From: Bacteroidota bacterium
GTDB taxonomy: Bacteria; Bacteroidota; Bacteroidia; B-17B0; Aurantibacillaceae
Assembly: GCA_963169355.1 (NCBI GenBank)
Contig: CAUJCR010000005.1
Span: 1-60,600 of the forward strand
Length of the DNA stretch: 60,600 bases
Direction: 5' to 3'
Made by a program: the position numbers and the translations under genes. Each line of letters begins with the position of its first letter. Position 1 is the first letter of the stretch. This document shows, piece by piece, positions 44,682 to 53,605 of this stretch. Under the pieces are notes generated by a model. The model searched no databases and was not told the DNA's origin. It saw only the letters and a list, made by a program, of their open reading frames with translations.

Positions 44682-45854
44682 TTACGCTAATTGAGGGTTA
44701 CTAATCCATGATTTATAGTAATCTTTTACCTCATGTTTTAGGGCTTCGGTGGTTATTTTTATTGGATTAAAAGGATCAATCATAACGGCTAACTCTTTTG
44801 TTTCTTTTTTTCCTATACTACGCTCAATAGCTCCAGGGTGTGGTCCATGAGGTACACCAGCTGGGTGTAGCGAAAATTGTCCGGCTTGTATATTATTTCG
44901 GCTCATAAAATCTCCATCTACATAATATAAAATCTCATCGGCATCAATATTACTGTGGTGGTATGGAGCAGGAATAGCATCAGGATGGTAGTCATATAAT
45001 CTAGGAACAAACGAGCACACCACAAAATTACGCCCCTCAAATTGTTGGTGAATTGGTGGAGGCATGTGAATACGACCTGTAATGGGTTCAAAATTAAAGA
45101 TTGAAAAAGCATAAGGATACACATAACCATCCCATCCTACTAAATCAAATGGATGAGTTTCGTATATATAAGGATGAATAGAGCCATGTTTTTTTACATT
45201 GATTTTAAAATCTCCTTTTGTATGATGTGTTTCAAAACTATGTGGCAATTTAAAATCGCGTTCGCAAAAAGGCGAATGTTCTAATAATTGTCCAAATTCG
45301 TTGCGATAACGCTTAGGTGTGCGTATTGGGCTATTAGATTCGATAAATAAAATTTTGTTATCTGTTGTATCAAATTCTAATTGATATACTGTGCCTCTTG
45401 GTATAATAACATAATCGCCATACTCAAAATCTACAATGCCATACATGGTTTTGCAACGCCCACTACCTTTATGTATAAACAACATCTCTTCCGAATCGGA
45501 ATTTTTAAAGAAATAGTCGGTCATAGATTTGCTTGGCGCTGCAATGCCAATTTGCATATCGTCATTAAAGAAAAAAACTTTTCTACTTTTTATATAATCT
45601 TCTTCTGGAGCTACTTCATATCCTTTAAAACTCAAGGCTTTTAAGGCAATATTATCTACTGCTTCGGGTTTTATAGAATACGATTTGCCAATTTCTTTAA
45701 CCAGTGTTGGCGGGTTTAGATGATAAATTAATGATGATGTGCTTGAAAATCCCTCAGTTCCAAATAATTCTTCGTGATATAATTCGCCTTTATCTGAGCG
45801 AAAAACAATATGGCGTTTGTGAGGAACTTTTCCGTGTTTTTGGTATATAGACAT
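44682..45854 (-). CDS. hmgA: Homogentisate 1,2-dioxygenase
   Basis: 390 residues. Cupin-type with GSGRCKTMYGIVDFEYGDYVIIPRG and the iron-binding tail SLHPAGVPHGPHPGAIERS. The start MSIYQKHGKVPHKRHIVFRS is typical of the Bacteroidota form. It cleaves homogentisate in tyrosine/phenylalanine breakdown to maleylacetoacetate. 4-hydroxyphenylpyruvate dioxygenase, maleylacetoacetate isomerase and fumarylacetoacetase are not in the window. The upstream region has two CRP-type palindromes. Confidence 0.93.
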   Translation of the reverse strand: MSIYQKHGKVPHKRHIVFRSDKGELYHEELFGTEGFSSTSSLIYHLNPPTLVKEIGKSYSIKPEAVDNIALKALSFKGYEVAPEEDYIKSRKVFFFNDDMQIGIAAPSKSMTDYFFKNSDSEEMLFIHKGSGRCKTMYGIVDFEYGDYVIIPRGTVYQLEFDTTDNKILFIESNSPIRTPKRYRNEFGQLLEHSPFCERDFKLPHSFETHHTKGDFKINVKKHGSIHPYIYETHPFDLVGWDGYVYPYAFSIFNFEPITGRIHMPPPIHQQFEGRNFVVCSFVPRLYDYHPDAIPAPYHHSNIDADEILYYVDGDFMSRNNIQAGQFSLHPAGVPHGPHPGAIERSIGKKETKELAVMIDPFNPIKITTEALKHEVKDYYKSWISNPQLA

Positions 45855-45875
45855 AATTTTAGGTTTTTAGATAAG

Positions 45876-45942
45876 CTAAATTAGTCTCAACAACACAGTT
45901 TTTTATGACCAAAATCAATTCAAAAGCTGACAAAAATCAGTT
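45876..45942 (-). promoter_or_regulatory. hmgA promoter region with two TGA-N6-TCA palindromes
   Basis: On the minus strand a -7-like TAATTTAG lies at 45883-45876 (seven of eight positions) and would start transcription near 45870. Two CRP/FNR-type half-site pairs lie upstream: 45906-45917 (TGA-CCAAAA-TCA on the plus strand) and 45928-45939, the latter with extended arms AGCTGA/TCAGTT (45925-45942). Their centres are 22 bp apart, about 42 and 64 bp upstream of the predicted start, the spacing used by activators of this family. Confidence 0.45.
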
Positions 45943-46002
45943 TTAAAACAATAATTCAATTTATTGTACTAAATTAAAGGCAATGAAGGGTAAAAAAATT
46001 GC

Positions 46003-47034
46003 CTAAAGTTTCACTAAGGCTTTATTAATTTGTTTTATTAAGGATGGGCCTTCATAAATAAAACCCGTATATAATTGAATTAAATCAGCCCCTGCTTGTA
46101 TTTTTTCAATGGCATCCTCAGGACTATGAATACCACCTACACCTATGATAGGGAATGAGTTATTAGAATGTGTTTTTAAATATTTAATAACTTCGGTACT
46201 TCGTTTAGTGAGTGGTTTTCCGCTCAATCCTCCCATGCCAATAGCTTCAATTTCGGCTCTAGGATATGAAAGCGGTTCGCGTGCTATTGTTGTATTTGTG
46301 GCTACAATACCGTCTATTCGAGTTAATCTTACAATCTCAATAATATCATCTAGTTGAGAATTGGTTAAATCAGGAGCAATTTTTAGTAAAATAGGTTTAC
46401 GCTGTTGTTTTTTATGATTAATATTTTGCAAATGATTTAATAAGTCAGTGAGAGGCTGTTTGTCTTGTAATTCTCTTAAATTAGGGGTGTTAGGTGAGCT
46501 TACATTCACTACAAAGTAATCAACCACATCAAATAGCGCATTAAAACAATATTCGTAATCTTTAATGGCTTCTTCGTTGGGTGTAATCTTATTTTTACCA
46601 ATATTTCCACCAATTATAACATTCGTTTTTTTCTTTTTGAGTTTTAATACGGCGGCGTCAACCCCTTCATTATTAAAGCCCATTCTATTAATTAGGGCAT
46701 GGTCATTTGGTAATCTAAATAACCGAGGCTTGTCATTACCAGGCTGTGCTTTGGGGGTTAAAGTGCCAATTTCTATAAAACCAAAACCTAAAGCGCCCAG
46801 TTCGTCAAATGCCTTAGCGTCTTTATCTAATCCAGCAGCTAATCCAATTGGGTTTTTAAAAGTTAATCCAAACAATTTTTTTTCGAGCTTAGGGTGGTTA
46901 TAATTAAAAATAAGCCGACTAATAGCTCTTCCGATAGGGTTACCGAGGAAAATGCCAATTAAAGCAAACACTAAATGATGCGCTTTTTCGGGGTTGAATT
47001 TAAAAAGTAGAGGTTTAATGAATAGTTTATACAT
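46003..47034 (-). CDS. pyrD: Dihydroorotate dehydrogenase (quinone), class 2
   Basis: 343 residues. N-terminal helical membrane-association region (about 1-50) and a TIM barrel with [58 protein letters not shown] (catalytic Ser) and [19 protein letters not shown]. These mark the quinone-linked class 2 enzyme that makes orotate in pyrimidine synthesis, coupled to the respiratory chain. It lies upstream of hmgA on the same strand but 148 bp away, with only a weak hairpin between. Confidence 0.93.
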   Translation of the reverse strand: MYKLFIKPLLFKFNPEKAHHLVFALIGIFLGNPIGRAISRLIFNYNHPKLEKKLFGLTFKNPIGLAAGLDKDAKAFDELGALGFGFIEIGTLTPKAQPGNDKPRLFRLPNDHALINRMGFNNEGVDAAVLKLKKKKTNVIIGGNIGKNKITPNEEAIKDYEYCFNALFDVVDYFVVNVSSPNTPNLRELQDKQPLTDLLNHLQNINHKKQQRKPILLKIAPDLTNSQLDDIIEIVRLTRIDGIVATNTTIAREPLSYPRAEIEAIGMGGLSGKPLTKRSTEVIKYLKTHSNNSFPIIGVGGIHSPEDAIEKIQAGADLIQLYTGFIYEGPSLIKQINKALVKL

Positions 47035-47175
47035 AATTAGGGGCTAAAGATACATTTTAACCTTAAATTGTATGGGTTGAATAATGGGATAGATTATTAA
47101 CAAGTCGAAGAAATAGAGTTAATTAAAAAAATTAAGAAAATTTTACTTTTTTTAACTAAAGTTCAAAAAAACATA

Positions 47176-47183
47176 TATTTTTG
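47176..47183 (+). promoter_or_regulatory. -7 element of the alanine-rich lipoprotein gene
   Basis: TATTTTTG, a perfect TAnnTTTG match, 31 bp before the ATG at 47214. The upstream region is very A/T-rich (poly-A and poly-T tracts), as at strong promoters; a -33 TTTG is not evident. Confidence 0.55.
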
Positions 47184-47213
47184 CTCCCTATAAAATTTAA
47201 CTAAAAAAACAAA

Positions 47214-47486
47214 ATGAAAAAAGTTTTCTCTATCGTTGCTGTAGCTGCTATGTCAGCTGCTTTCGTTGCTTGTGGTCCTTCTAAAGAAGAATTAGCTGCA
47301 AAGCAAAAACAAATTGATGATTCAATTGCTGCTGTAGCACAAGCTCAAGCGGATTCTTTAGCTAAAGTTGCGGAAGCTGAGGCTGCTGCTGCTGCTGCTG
47401 CTGAAGCTGCTGCTAAGGCTACTGCTGATTCTACAAGAATTGCAGATTCAGTTGCTGCAGCTACTAAAGGTGGAAAGAAAAAATAA
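47214..47486 (+). CDS. Small alanine-rich helical lipoprotein
   Basis: 90 residues. Signal peptide II with lipobox FVAC (C20), mature start CGPSKEELAAKQKQIDDS. The rest is almost all Ala, Lys, Glu, Asp, Ser in a heptad-like pattern (EAEAAAAAAAEAAAKAT), so a long helix or coiled coil, ending KGGKKK. It resembles Lpp/murein-lipoprotein-like or Bacteroidota coiled-coil lipoproteins; the Lys end could contact peptidoglycan. Function unknown. Strong -7 element upstream and a strong terminator downstream suggest high expression as a single gene. The alanine stretch is encoded by GCT repeats. Confidence 0.78.
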   Translation: MKKVFSIVAVAAMSAAFVACGPSKEELAAKQKQIDDSIAAVAQAQADSLAKVAEAEAAAAAAAEAAAKATADSTRIADSVAAATKGGKKK

Positions 47487-47506
47487 TTTTCACACTTTAA
47501 TGCATT

Positions 47507-47533
47507 AAAAAGGCGCCTTTGGCGCCTTTTTTT
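47507..47533 (+). terminator. Intrinsic terminator after the alanine-rich lipoprotein gene
   Basis: Arms AGGCGCC and GGCGCCT around a TT-type loop at 47511-47527, with four A before and a run of T after. It lies 20 bp past the stop and also serves the convergent gene ending at 47546. Confidence 0.9.
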
Positions 47534-47545
47534 ATGAAAAATATA

Positions 47546-48205
47546 TTATAAATCTAATTCTGGTTCTTTACTGACTTCAGCGTTTAAATCAATAGGTGCA
47601 CTAATACTAGGTAATACCACTTCATTTTTAGGTTTCTTTTTTATTTGCTGAGTTACTGGCACTTTGTTCTTTTTCACAGGCAACTCTGTATTCGATGTGA
47701 GAACTTTTTCATTGCTTGGTGTTTGTGAACTCAAGGTATTTGTAAATGTTGGGGGTTCTTTTGTCTCTACAACGGGTGTATGAGATGCAGGGTTAGTTGG
47801 TGGTATCAAAGTATCTTTAATTGTTACTGAATCTTTTGCCGTATTGATAACAGCTTGTGTAACCGTAGTATTGGAATTAGGAACTGCTACAACATTAGGC
47901 GTTGTAGAGACTTCTGTGTAAGGAATTTCAGGATTTACTGCCTCTTTTTTCTTAAAATCAATAAAGCTAAAAAGTAATGCTGATAAGCCGCCTATTAATA
48001 AAATAAAAACAGCAGGGATGATAACTGAACGACTAATCCCAAGATTAAATTGAATGTTTTTAGATTGAAATGCACTTTTCTTGTGTTGTGAGGATAAAAC
48101 ACTCTCAAATTTAATCCATGCATCATCATGATAAAGCACCTCTGCGTTTTGCAGTTCCAGTTTTATTTTCTTTTCATCAAGTTCGTAATTAAACGGGCTG
48201 CTCAT
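47546..48205 (-). CDS. Single-span membrane protein, putative anti-sigma factor
   Basis: 219 residues. A cytoplasmic N-terminus (about 1-60, AEVLYHDDAWIKFESVL), one membrane segment (SVIIPAVFILLIGGLSALLF), and an outer part rich in Pro, Thr, Val, Lys. It overlaps the end of the ECF sigma factor gene by 17 bp, an arrangement that points to translational coupling of a sigma/anti-sigma pair. No zinc anti-sigma motif (HxxxCxxC) is visible, so the anti-sigma role rests on context. Confidence 0.65.
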   Translation of the reverse strand: MSSPFNYELDEKKIKLELQNAEVLYHDDAWIKFESVLSSQHKKSAFQSKNIQFNLGISRSVIIPAVFILLIGGLSALLFSFIDFKKKEAVNPEIPYTEVSTTPNVVAVPNSNTTVTQAVINTAKDSVTIKDTLIPPTNPASHTPVVETKEPPTFTNTLSSQTPSNEKVLTSNTELPVKKNKVPVTQQIKKKPKNEVVLPSISAPIDLNAEVSKEPELDL

Positions 48206-48773
48206 TGGTACTATTTTTTAAGGTCGTTTCAATTTGTTTTTGTAAATTAAATCGAGCTTTCTCAAGATTCGATTTAATGCTTTGCTCACTGGTATCAAGC
48301 AATTCTGATGCTTGTGCCAAACTATAGTTATCAATCACATATAAGTTAAAAATTAAACGCTGTGATGGCACTAAGCCCTGAATAGACTTTAGTAAAATCT
48401 CTGGTTTAATGTTTCTAAAATCAATTAATTGATGGTCTAAAAATAAATCGTAGGTTTTACTTTTATGTTCTACCGCTTTTACTGTACTAGCCACATAGTA
48501 TTCGCTCCGTATGTCTTTGATGTAATCAACGGCAAAAGCTATAAATTCTTTCTTTAAAAAATCTTCTAAAGTTAGTCCTTCCTGAATTTTGAATTGATGT
48601 AAGATGGAAAATAAATGTTTAAACCCATTTAAAGTTAATATTTCTGCCTGTGCATTGTTCTTAGAGTAACGTTGTGCAATGTATGCTAATTTGCCATAAA
48701 ATGCCTCAAAAAGTTGCTTTTGAGCAACCTTGTCATTTTTTAAACATGCATTTACAAGGTCAGTTTGGTTCAT
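48189..48773 (-). CDS. ECF-type sigma-70 family sigma factor
   Basis: 194 residues. Region 2 (ACLKNDKVAQKQLFEAFYGKLAYIAQRYSKNNAQAEIL, here diverged from the usual DAED pattern) and region 4 (SQRLIFNLYVIDNYSLAQASELLDTSEQSIKSNLEKARFNLQ), the latter a clear sigma-70 helix-turn-helix. The length is typical of ECF factors. It is followed with a 17-bp overlap by a single-span membrane protein, its probable anti-sigma factor. Its target promoters are unknown. Confidence 0.82.
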   Translation of the reverse strand: MNQTDLVNACLKNDKVAQKQLFEAFYGKLAYIAQRYSKNNAQAEILTLNGFKHLFSILHQFKIQEGLTLEDFLKKEFIAFAVDYIKDIRSEYYVASTVKAVEHKSKTYDLFLDHQLIDFRNIKPEILLKSIQGLVPSQRLIFNLYVIDNYSLAQASELLDTSEQSIKSNLEKARFNLQKQIETTLKNSTNEQPV

Positions 48774-48817
48774 TTTTTAGTTTCTTAACAGGTTATACAC
48801 ATCTAATTAACAAAAAG

Positions 48818-49276
48818 TTACAATTTTGGCCATAAATTGACTTTTTCTGAATAATTAATGGGAATTGTTTTTTTTATCAGAAATTTTCCTGCTTTTAATT
48901 GACCATTTATCTCAATTTTTCCAGCATTTTTTAAATTAATCAGTTGAAGGACATCTAAAGGGTTGATTTGAGATAGTTTTGAACTTAAAACAAAAGTATA
49001 AACTTGTTCAGACTGACCATTTATTTTTACCTTTTTATCAAGTTTGGCTGTTCCAAGTCTTATGCCACTAAAGGTAATATCAAATGCTGATGGGTAAATG
49101 GTAAACCCGCTACTATTTGGATTGTGAATGTTTAATTGCAGTTCAGCATCTATTTTTTCGGTGTTTATTTTATTAATATAAAACTTTTCTACGCCTTTTA
49201 CCTTAATTTCTTCAAAAGGCTTACAAGAAACAAGAAAAAGTGAGGTGAAAAATAAAAATGTAATTCGTAGTAACAT
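48818..49276 (-). CDS. LEA14-like lipoprotein
   Basis: 152 residues. Signal peptide with lipobox LVSC (C18), then a single LEA type 2 (WHy-like) beta domain: KINTEKIDAELQLNIHNPNSSGFTIY, FDITFSGIRLGTAKL, SEQVYTFVLS. Such domains stabilise membranes or proteins under stress in plants; in bacteria the role is unknown. It lies 44 bp upstream of the sigma factor gene in the same direction and may belong to its regulon. Confidence 0.78.
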   Translation of the reverse strand: MLLRITFLFFTSLFLVSCKPFEEIKVKGVEKFYINKINTEKIDAELQLNIHNPNSSGFTIYPSAFDITFSGIRLGTAKLDKKVKINGQSEQVYTFVLSSKLSQINPLDVLQLINLKNAGKIEINGQLKAGKFLIKKTIPINYSEKVNLWPKL

Positions 49277-49353
49277 GTATTTTTAAGCTAAATAATTTTC
49301 ACGCCTCAAGATACAATTATTTTTAATATTTTTAAAGAGTATTTTATATAAAA

Positions 49354-52300
49354 ATGGCTGCTACTTCTGGAAATAATTTTGTGGTTTTTCGTTCTTCTGC
49401 TGGAAGTGGTAAAACGTTTACCTTAGTTAAAGAGTATTTAAAACTAGCATTTAAAAACAAAAGTGAATTAGCTAAAAGTTATAAATCTATTTTAGCCATT
49501 ACTTTTACCAATAAAGCCGCAGCCGAAATGAAGTGGAGAATCATCACGGCACTTAAAGAAATAAGCTCTGGCGAGAAAACTATATTAGGCGAAAAAGTGT
49601 GTGCCGAGATGAATATTTCGTACGAAGACATGCAAGAAAGAGCAGAAATTGTGCTGACAGAAATTTTGCATCATTATTCCGATTTTTCTATTGGCACCAT
49701 TGATAGTTTTACACATCGTATTATTAGAACCTTTGCCATGGATTTGCAATTGCCAGTCAATTTTCAAATTGAAACGGATACGGCAAGCGTTTATAATAAA
49801 ATCATTGCTAATCTTATTGGTAATTTAGGACGAGATGCGACATTAACTAATTATTTACTTCAATTTTCATTATCTCAATTAGAAGAGGAAAAATCGTGGG
49901 ATCCTGAGGGTGATTTATTATCCTTTATTTCTAAAATTCATCAAGAAGGGACTAGCCATCTCGTTGGTCAGTTAAAAGAGTTTGCGATAGAAGATTTTGA
50001 TAAAGTGAGGATCCAGTTAGAAAATAATAAGAAAACTTACGAACGTGCATTAATACAATATGGACAAAGGGCACTCAGTTTAATTGAGTCGCAGCAATTA
50101 TCGGTTGAACATTTTTATAATAGCGGCAAAGGAATTTATAATTTATTCAGAAAACTTTTAACTCCAAGCACCGAAACAACCATAAGTGAGTTAATGAATA
50201 AGTTTGTAGAAACAACATTAAATGAAGATAAATGGGCGTCAGGGAAAGCGACACCAACGGATAAAGAGAATATTGAGAATATTAAAGACGCATTAAGTGA
50301 TATAGTTGGGCAAGTAATTCAATACATAAACGAGCATAAAAGCCAATATGATTTTTGTGTTGTATTATACAAAAACATATACGCCATTGGCTTAGTCAAT
50401 GAGCTATCAAAGCTTATTGATATGTATAAAGAGGAAGAAAATATTTTATTTATTTCGGAGTTTAACGAAAAAATATCGGAGGTAGTAAGTAAAGAACCTA
50501 CGCCATATATTTATGAGCGATTAGGCGAACGCTATCAGCATTTTTTGTTAGATGAATTTCAGGATACTTCCACTTTACAATGGCAAAATATTTTACCGTT
50601 GATAGATAATTCATTAGCTAGTAACCACATGAACTTAATTGTGGGTGATGGTAAACAATCTATTTACCGATGGAGAAATGCTAATGTTGAGCAATTTGCT
50701 GAGTTGCCTATGGTAGAACGCGCTGATACCGATTTGGTCATCAAAGAACGTCAAGATACTTTAATTAGAAATTATAAACCCGATATTTTAAAAGTAAATA
50801 GAAGGAGCGACAGCCATATTGTTATTTTTAATAATCAATTATTTCAGGCACTCTCCGAAAAAGTTTTAGTAGGTAATCAATGTAAGATTTATGCTGATCA
50901 GGAACAGGAACATAACCAAAATGATAAAGGCTATGTGAGTATTGAGTTTCCAATTCCTGATAACGACTTGGATAGAGAGACTATTAATAATGTATTAACG
51001 TTTCATCGCATTAAAGATGCCATTAATGATGGTTATGCTTATAATGATATTTGTGTTATTGTTCGCACTAATAAAAATGGTAATTCAATAGCCAATTATT
51101 TAATTGAGAATAATATTCCTGTGGTGTCGGCCGACTCATTACTTTTAAAGTATGCCAAGGAAGTAGAAGTCATTATTTCTTTTTTAAAATACTTAACCAA
51201 TCAAAAAGATATTGTTTCGGCAGCAGTAGTTGTTAATTACCTACAAGTTACCCAGTTAATAAACGAAGAACAATGTATTGTATATACTAAATCATTGTCT
51301 GCAAAAACGAATAGAAAAAGTTTATTTGATGTACTAACTGAATGTCGGATACCTTGCGATATTAATAAATTATTTACGGCTAATGTATTTGATGTATGCC
51401 TTGAAATTATAACTATATTAAAATTGAATGAATCAAATTCGCAATACATTCGTTTTTTTATTGATGAGGTTTTAACGTTTTTACAAGGCAATACTTCTAA
51501 TTTATTGGAATTTCTGAACTGGTGGAACCGTCAATCAGAAAAATCTTCGGTCATTATTCCCGAGGGGATTAATGCTGTGAATATTATGACTATTCATGCC
51601 TCAAAGGGCTTAGAGTTTCCTATTGTTATTGCACCTTATTTAGAATGGGAATTGTTTAAGCCACAATCTGTTTGGGTTGAACTTCATCAGCCAGATATAC
51701 AATTGCCTGTAGCCATGATAGAAACTTCGGCAATTACTGAAAACACAGTGTTTGGCGAAGTTACAGCCAAAGAAAAACAACAAAGCATGATGGATAACCT
51801 AAATGTATTGTATGTGTGTTTTACGAGGGCAGTTCACCGTTTACATATTATATCGCCAAAGCCCCCTAAAAAGCGATCTTCAAATTCTTGTTATAATTGG
51901 ATGTATGAATATGCCACTAGCTTAGATGCTGCTGTGTCAGAAAAACTATTTATAGATTTTGGTGTAAAAAGTCCTAAGGAAAATGATAAATCCCCAAGAA
52001 AAGGCATGGAACAATTGGCTATAAATGGCTTAGAGTTTAATATTGCAAATAATGCCATAAAAATTAAGGAATCATCGGCATACCAATACGCAGAGGGTGT
52101 GGAGAAAGCTAGAGAACTAGGGGTATTAATACATTTAATTCTTTCGCAAATTAAAACAATAGATGATTTAGAAACGGTGTTGCAAAAAACAGTTTTATTA
52201 GGTGATATTACCGAGCAAGAGCGTGTCGCTTTGAAAGCATCTATTACACAAATTATTTCTCAGAAAGAGCTTTTGCCTTATTTTCAAAAAGGAGTAGAGG

Positions 52301-52533
52301 TAAAGAATGAATTAGAAATATTATCAAAAGATGGAACCATATTAAGACCTGATAGAGTGGTAGTCAATCAGAAAGAGGTGGTAGTTATAGACTATAAAAC
52401 AGGTAAACGAAATCCTAAAAAATACCATGCGCAGATGTCGAATTATCAAAAGGCATTGGAGCAATTAGGCTACACCTCTGTTAAAAAAATATTGGTGTAT
52501 CTTCAAGAAAACGAAATAGAAATTTGCCCTTAA
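49354..52533 (+). CDS. AddA-like UvrD-family helicase with C-terminal RecB-type nuclease domain
   Basis: 1059 residues. Walker A RSSAGSGKTFTLVKEYL near 15, SILAITFTNKAAAEMKWRI (motif Ia), LLDEFQDTSTLQW (Walker B, about 398), VGDGKQSIYRWRNA, NIMTIHASKGLEFPIVI (motif V) and YVCFTRAVHRLHII (motif VI), and a C-terminal PD-(D/E)xK nuclease with VVVIDYKTGKRNPKK (about 1011). It should process double-strand DNA ends for RecA loading, as AddA does. A partner AddB-type gene is not in the window. Confidence 0.88.
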   Translation: MAATSGNNFVVFRSSAGSGKTFTLVKEYLKLAFKNKSELAKSYKSILAITFTNKAAAEMKWRIITALKEISSGEKTILGEKVCAEMNISYEDMQERAEIVLTEILHHYSDFSIGTIDSFTHRIIRTFAMDLQLPVNFQIETDTASVYNKIIANLIGNLGRDATLTNYLLQFSLSQLEEEKSWDPEGDLLSFISKIHQEGTSHLVGQLKEFAIEDFDKVRIQLENNKKTYERALIQYGQRALSLIESQQLSVEHFYNSGKGIYNLFRKLLTPSTETTISELMNKFVETTLNEDKWASGKATPTDKENIENIKDALSDIVGQVIQYINEHKSQYDFCVVLYKNIYAIGLVNELSKLIDMYKEEENILFISEFNEKISEVVSKEPTPYIYERLGERYQHFLLDEFQDTSTLQWQNILPLIDNSLASNHMNLIVGDGKQSIYRWRNANVEQFAELPMVERADTDLVIKERQDTLIRNYKPDILKVNRRSDSHIVIFNNQLFQALSEKVLVGNQCKIYADQEQEHNQNDKGYVSIEFPIPDNDLDRETINNVLTFHRIKDAINDGYAYNDICVIVRTNKNGNSIANYLIENNIPVVSADSLLLKYAKEVEVIISFLKYLTNQKDIVSAAVVVNYLQVTQLINEEQCIVYTKSLSAKTNRKSLFDVLTECRIPCDINKLFTANVFDVCLEIITILKLNESNSQYIRFFIDEVLTFLQGNTSNLLEFLNWWNRQSEKSSVIIPEGINAVNIMTIHASKGLEFPIVIAPYLEWELFKPQSVWVELHQPDIQLPVAMIETSAITENTVFGEVTAKEKQQSMMDNLNVLYVCFTRAVHRLHIISPKPPKKRSSNSCYNWMYEYATSLDAAVSEKLFIDFGVKSPKENDKSPRKGMEQLAINGLEFNIANNAIKIKESSAYQYAEGVEKARELGVLIHLILSQIKTIDDLETVLQKTVLLGDITEQERVALKASITQIISQKELLPYFQKGVEVKNELEILSKDGTILRPDRVVVNQKEVVVIDYKTGKRNPKKYHAQMSNYQKALEQLGYTSVKKILVYLQENEIEICP

Positions 52534-53379
52534 TTATTGGTTATGAAATTTAATTAAACCCTCGATAGGCGATTTGATAATTTCGCCTACTTTAAATCCT
52601 TTCTCGTGGGCTACTTCGGCAAACAAATGTTTATAATAAAAACCAATAGAACCTACTGAGTTTACAGGTAAAGAGTTGGCATTGGTGTATTTAGAAACTT
52701 GTTTATCAAAAAAATCGGCAAAGCAAGATTTAATTAAATTACACACGTAAGTATCGTTATTAAACTCCTTTAAAAAAGTAAGCATACTGGCTAAATACCG
52801 ACTAGGCATTGGTTTTTTATATACGTTATCCAGTATAGCTTCGCGGTGATAACCCGCATTTTCAAAGGCTAATTTTAAATGTTTAGGCAATAAACCATCA
52901 AAATAATTTTGAATAAAAGTTTTGCCAATGTGTGCACCGCTACCATGATCGCCAAATAAATAACCCACTGATGGCACATTTTCCACTACATTCACGCCGT
53001 CATATAAACAACTGTTACTACCAGTTCCTAAAATACAGGCAATACCTTTTTCTTTGCCACACAAGGCACGCGCCGAGGCTAATAAATCGTGATTAACCTC
53101 GCTTGGAATGTTGCCAAATGATTTAGTAATGCCCTCTTGCACAACTTTAACTTTTTCGATGGTAGAACATCCCGCTCCATAATAGGCAATTTGTTTAATG
53201 TTTTGCACCTCGCCATTTAAAGCGGGTAAAAGTTTGCTTTTTATTTCATGAGCAATATCCTCACTACTTTGAAAATAGGGATTAAAACCAATAGTTTGAA
53301 ATTGAACAACAATGCTATTATTATTTAATAATATCCAGTCGGTTTTTGTAGAGCCACTATCGGCAATTAAGATAGACAT
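52534..53379 (-). CDS. N-acetylglucosamine kinase-like BadF/BadG/BcrA/BcrD family ATPase
   Basis: 281 residues. ASKHA fold: phosphate-1 loop ILIADSGSTKTDWILL, adenosine/phosphate-2 IACILGTGSNSCLYDG and GYLFGDHGSGAHIGKTF. This family contains N-acetylglucosamine kinases, so it may phosphorylate GlcNAc or another amino sugar from wall turnover; that would match the NamZ-like enzyme at 18282, but this link is a guess. The start at 53379 (MSILIADSGSTKTDW) is chosen over 53406 because the family begins there. It abuts the stop of the helicase gene. Confidence 0.8.
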   Translation of the reverse strand: MSILIADSGSTKTDWILLNNNSIVVQFQTIGFNPYFQSSEDIAHEIKSKLLPALNGEVQNIKQIAYYGAGCSTIEKVKVVQEGITKSFGNIPSEVNHDLLASARALCGKEKGIACILGTGSNSCLYDGVNVVENVPSVGYLFGDHGSGAHIGKTFIQNYFDGLLPKHLKLAFENAGYHREAILDNVYKKPMPSRYLASMLTFLKEFNNDTYVCNLIKSCFADFFDKQVSKYTNANSLPVNSVGSIGFYYKHLFAEVAHEKGFKVGEIIKSPIEGLIKFHNQ

Positions 53380-53605
53380 CAGTACGGGGTTAATTGTCGG
53401 TTTCAATAATACAATTTATTTTTGTTTACTAAAAACAATTTCGATAAATAATTAAACTCAGGCTGTACGTTATTTGTAGTGTGAGTTTAAATCCCAATTT
53501 GCCAGGGTTTTAGTCCGTAATAGTATTGCTCATTCATAATCTGCCTTTAAATGAATTTTTACTGAAAACACATATTAGTATAGGTTTTTATTATCTTTAA
53601 AGCCG

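Noticed and set aside
45978..46004. Hairpin with arms AGGCAAT/ATTGCCT near the end of pyrD
   Set aside because: Only 7 bp, loop of 13 nt, and it overlaps the stop codon; too weak to call a terminator.
47380..47425. GCT trinucleotide run in the alanine-rich lipoprotein as a phase-variable tract
   Set aside because: A change in triplet number keeps the reading frame, so it would not switch the gene; ordinary codon bias for alanine.
53380..53605. 226-bp gap upstream of the MMPL gene as a possible small RNA
   Set aside because: No strong hairpin, promoter or conserved motif could be recognised by eye.
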